Position numbers and translations under genes: made by a program
NCBI GenBank assembly: GCA_013815505.1
Contig: JACDGA010000114.1
Span: 1-6,041, forward strand
DNA: 6,041 bases
Direction of reading: 5' to 3'
Source of the DNA: Acidimicrobiia bacterium
GTDB taxonomy: Bacteria; Actinomycetota; Acidimicrobiia; Acidimicrobiales; Ilumatobacteraceae
Notes under the pieces: model-generated
Database searches by the model: none
What the model saw: only the letters and a program-made list of their open reading frames with translations
Told to the model about the DNA's origin: nothing
In this document: piece after piece, positions 5,443-6,041 of the stretch
Position numbering within the stretch: the first letter of the stretch is position 1
How the letters are laid out: every line of letters starts with the position of its first letter

Positions 5443-6041
5443 ATGTTCACCACCGATGGCCCCTGGGTGCTCGTGAGGGATCGCATCGCCTGGCTGCCTG
5501 ACGCAGCTCGTCTCCGCGCCGAAGCGCTCGACGAGATGCGCTCCGCGACCCAGCCGTCACGCCTGCCGCCGGGGGCGCGTGGCGCCGTCGTCGCCGGACG
5601 ACTCGGCAGCGCGCTCGCGGCATGGCAGTGGCGCAAGCGTCTCGGCCGCTTCGACGACGACGACGCGGCAGCGTCGCGCGCCGACCTCTCGCGGCGCCTT
5701 CGCCTCGCCGCCGAAGCGCTCGGACCGACGTACATCAAGTTGGCGCAGATCATCTCCGCCGGCGAGGGCCTGTTCCCTCCCGAGCTCGTCGGCGAGTTCC
5801 GGCTGTGTCGCGACCAGGTGCCGTCCGAGACGATCGACACAGTGCGGCGCACCGTCGAGGAGGATCTCGGGCAGCGTCTCGACGACGTCTTCTCCTCCTT
5901 CGACGAGGTCCCGCTGGCGGCCGCCTCGATCGCCCAGGTCCACGCCGCCGTGCTCCACAGCGGAGAGTCCGTCGTCGTCAAGGTGCAGCGGCCGACGGTC
6001 GCCCGACGCGTCCGCGACGACCTGCGGGTCATGGCCTGGCT
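5407..6041 (+). CDS. ABC1/UbiB-family atypical kinase-like protein, N-terminal part (3' end outside window)
   Basis: An open frame of 211 codons runs from ATG 5407 to the window edge without a stop. Residues ~95-211 match the start of the ABC1/ADCK/UbiB domain. These atypical kinase/ATPase proteins include members that support quinone biosynthesis; many actinobacterial ones have no assigned role. Visible marks: LGPTYIKLAQIIS (106-118, the KxGQ region), FPPELVGEFRLCRDQVP (123-139), the Ala-rich loop PLAAASIAQVHAA (169-181) that replaces the kinase glycine loop, and VVVKVQRP (189-196) with the ATP-binding Lys192. The KxGQ motif reads KLAQ here, an A for the usual G. The catalytic and DFG-like motifs lie beyond the window. 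The start is uncertain: ATG 5407, ATG 5410, GTG 5419 and ATG 5443 are all in frame, none with a good Shine-Dalgarno. The N-terminal ~95 residues are not recognised. Confidence 0.88.
   Translation, partial: MMGNVHESDDWGMFTTDGPWVLVRDRIAWLPDAARLRAEALDEMRSATQPSRLPPGARGAVVAGRLGSALAAWQWRKRLGRFDDDDAAASRADLSRRLRLAAEALGPTYIKLAQIISAGEGLFPPELVGEFRLCRDQVPSETIDTVRRTVEEDLGQRLDDVFSSFDEVPLAAASIAQVHAAVLHSGESVVVKVQRPTVARRVRDDLRVMAW

Noticed and set aside
3648..5501. Plus-strand open frame of 617 codons opposite vapC, vapB and the CoA-transferase
   Set aside because: Antisense to well-supported coding sequence, with shadow-type composition. It does not contain the UbiB-like gene, which is in another frame.
5409..6032. 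Minus-strand N-terminal extension of the CoA-transferase by 208 residues
   Set aside because: The extra sequence is an Arg/Ser/Ala-rich antisense shadow of the UbiB-like gene. CoA-transferase homology starts at LDGVRIVELG, just after ATG 5408.

Overview
The base composition (very high GC, strong G/C at third codon positions) and the gene families point to a chromosomal segment of a high-GC actinobacterium. My best guess is an Acidimicrobiia-like or related lineage, but this is inference from style and not from a marker gene. The window is densely coding, with no RNA genes, insertion sequences, CRISPR arrays or convincing intrinsic terminators.

Layout from left to right: (1) bases 1-954 (+): the C-terminal ~317 residues of an ABC-2 / NatB-type export permease, cut by the window edge. 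(2) 888-3398 (-): a large polytopic membrane protein carrying a spermidine-synthase-like methyltransferase-fold domain. It is convergent with the permease, and its 3' end overlaps the permease 3' end by 67 bp. (3) 3448-3837 (-): a PIN-domain VapC-type toxin with all four acidic active-site residues. (4) 3834-3989 (-): a 51-residue antitoxin partner that overlaps vapC by 4 bp and looks like only the C-terminal, toxin-binding half of a FitA/VapB-type antitoxin. (5) 4009-4183 (+): a previously hidden remnant of a VOC (glyoxalase/PhnB-like) gene, split over two frames. (6) 4197-5408 (-): a complete class III (CaiB/BaiF) CoA-transferase. (7) 5407-6041 (+): the N-terminal 211 residues of an ABC1/UbiB-family atypical kinase-like protein, open to the window edge and starting head-to-head with the CoA-transferase.

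The most interesting place is 3980-4190. The minus-strand antitoxin lacks its 5' half and the plus-strand VOC gene lacks its 5' half, and the two cut ends meet within about 20 bp of each other. The simplest reading is one deletion across a former divergent vapB/VOC intergenic region, which removed the DNA-binding half of the antitoxin, its promoter/operator and the VOC N-terminus. The VOC remnant also lost about 40-50 codons internally. The toxin gene stayed intact.

The genes do not form one pathway. The toxin-antitoxin pair and the membrane aminopropyltransferase-like gene are co-oriented with a 49-bp gap and could share a transcript. The other genes look like independent household or accessory genes. 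I see no strong case for a wholly new multi-gene system here.
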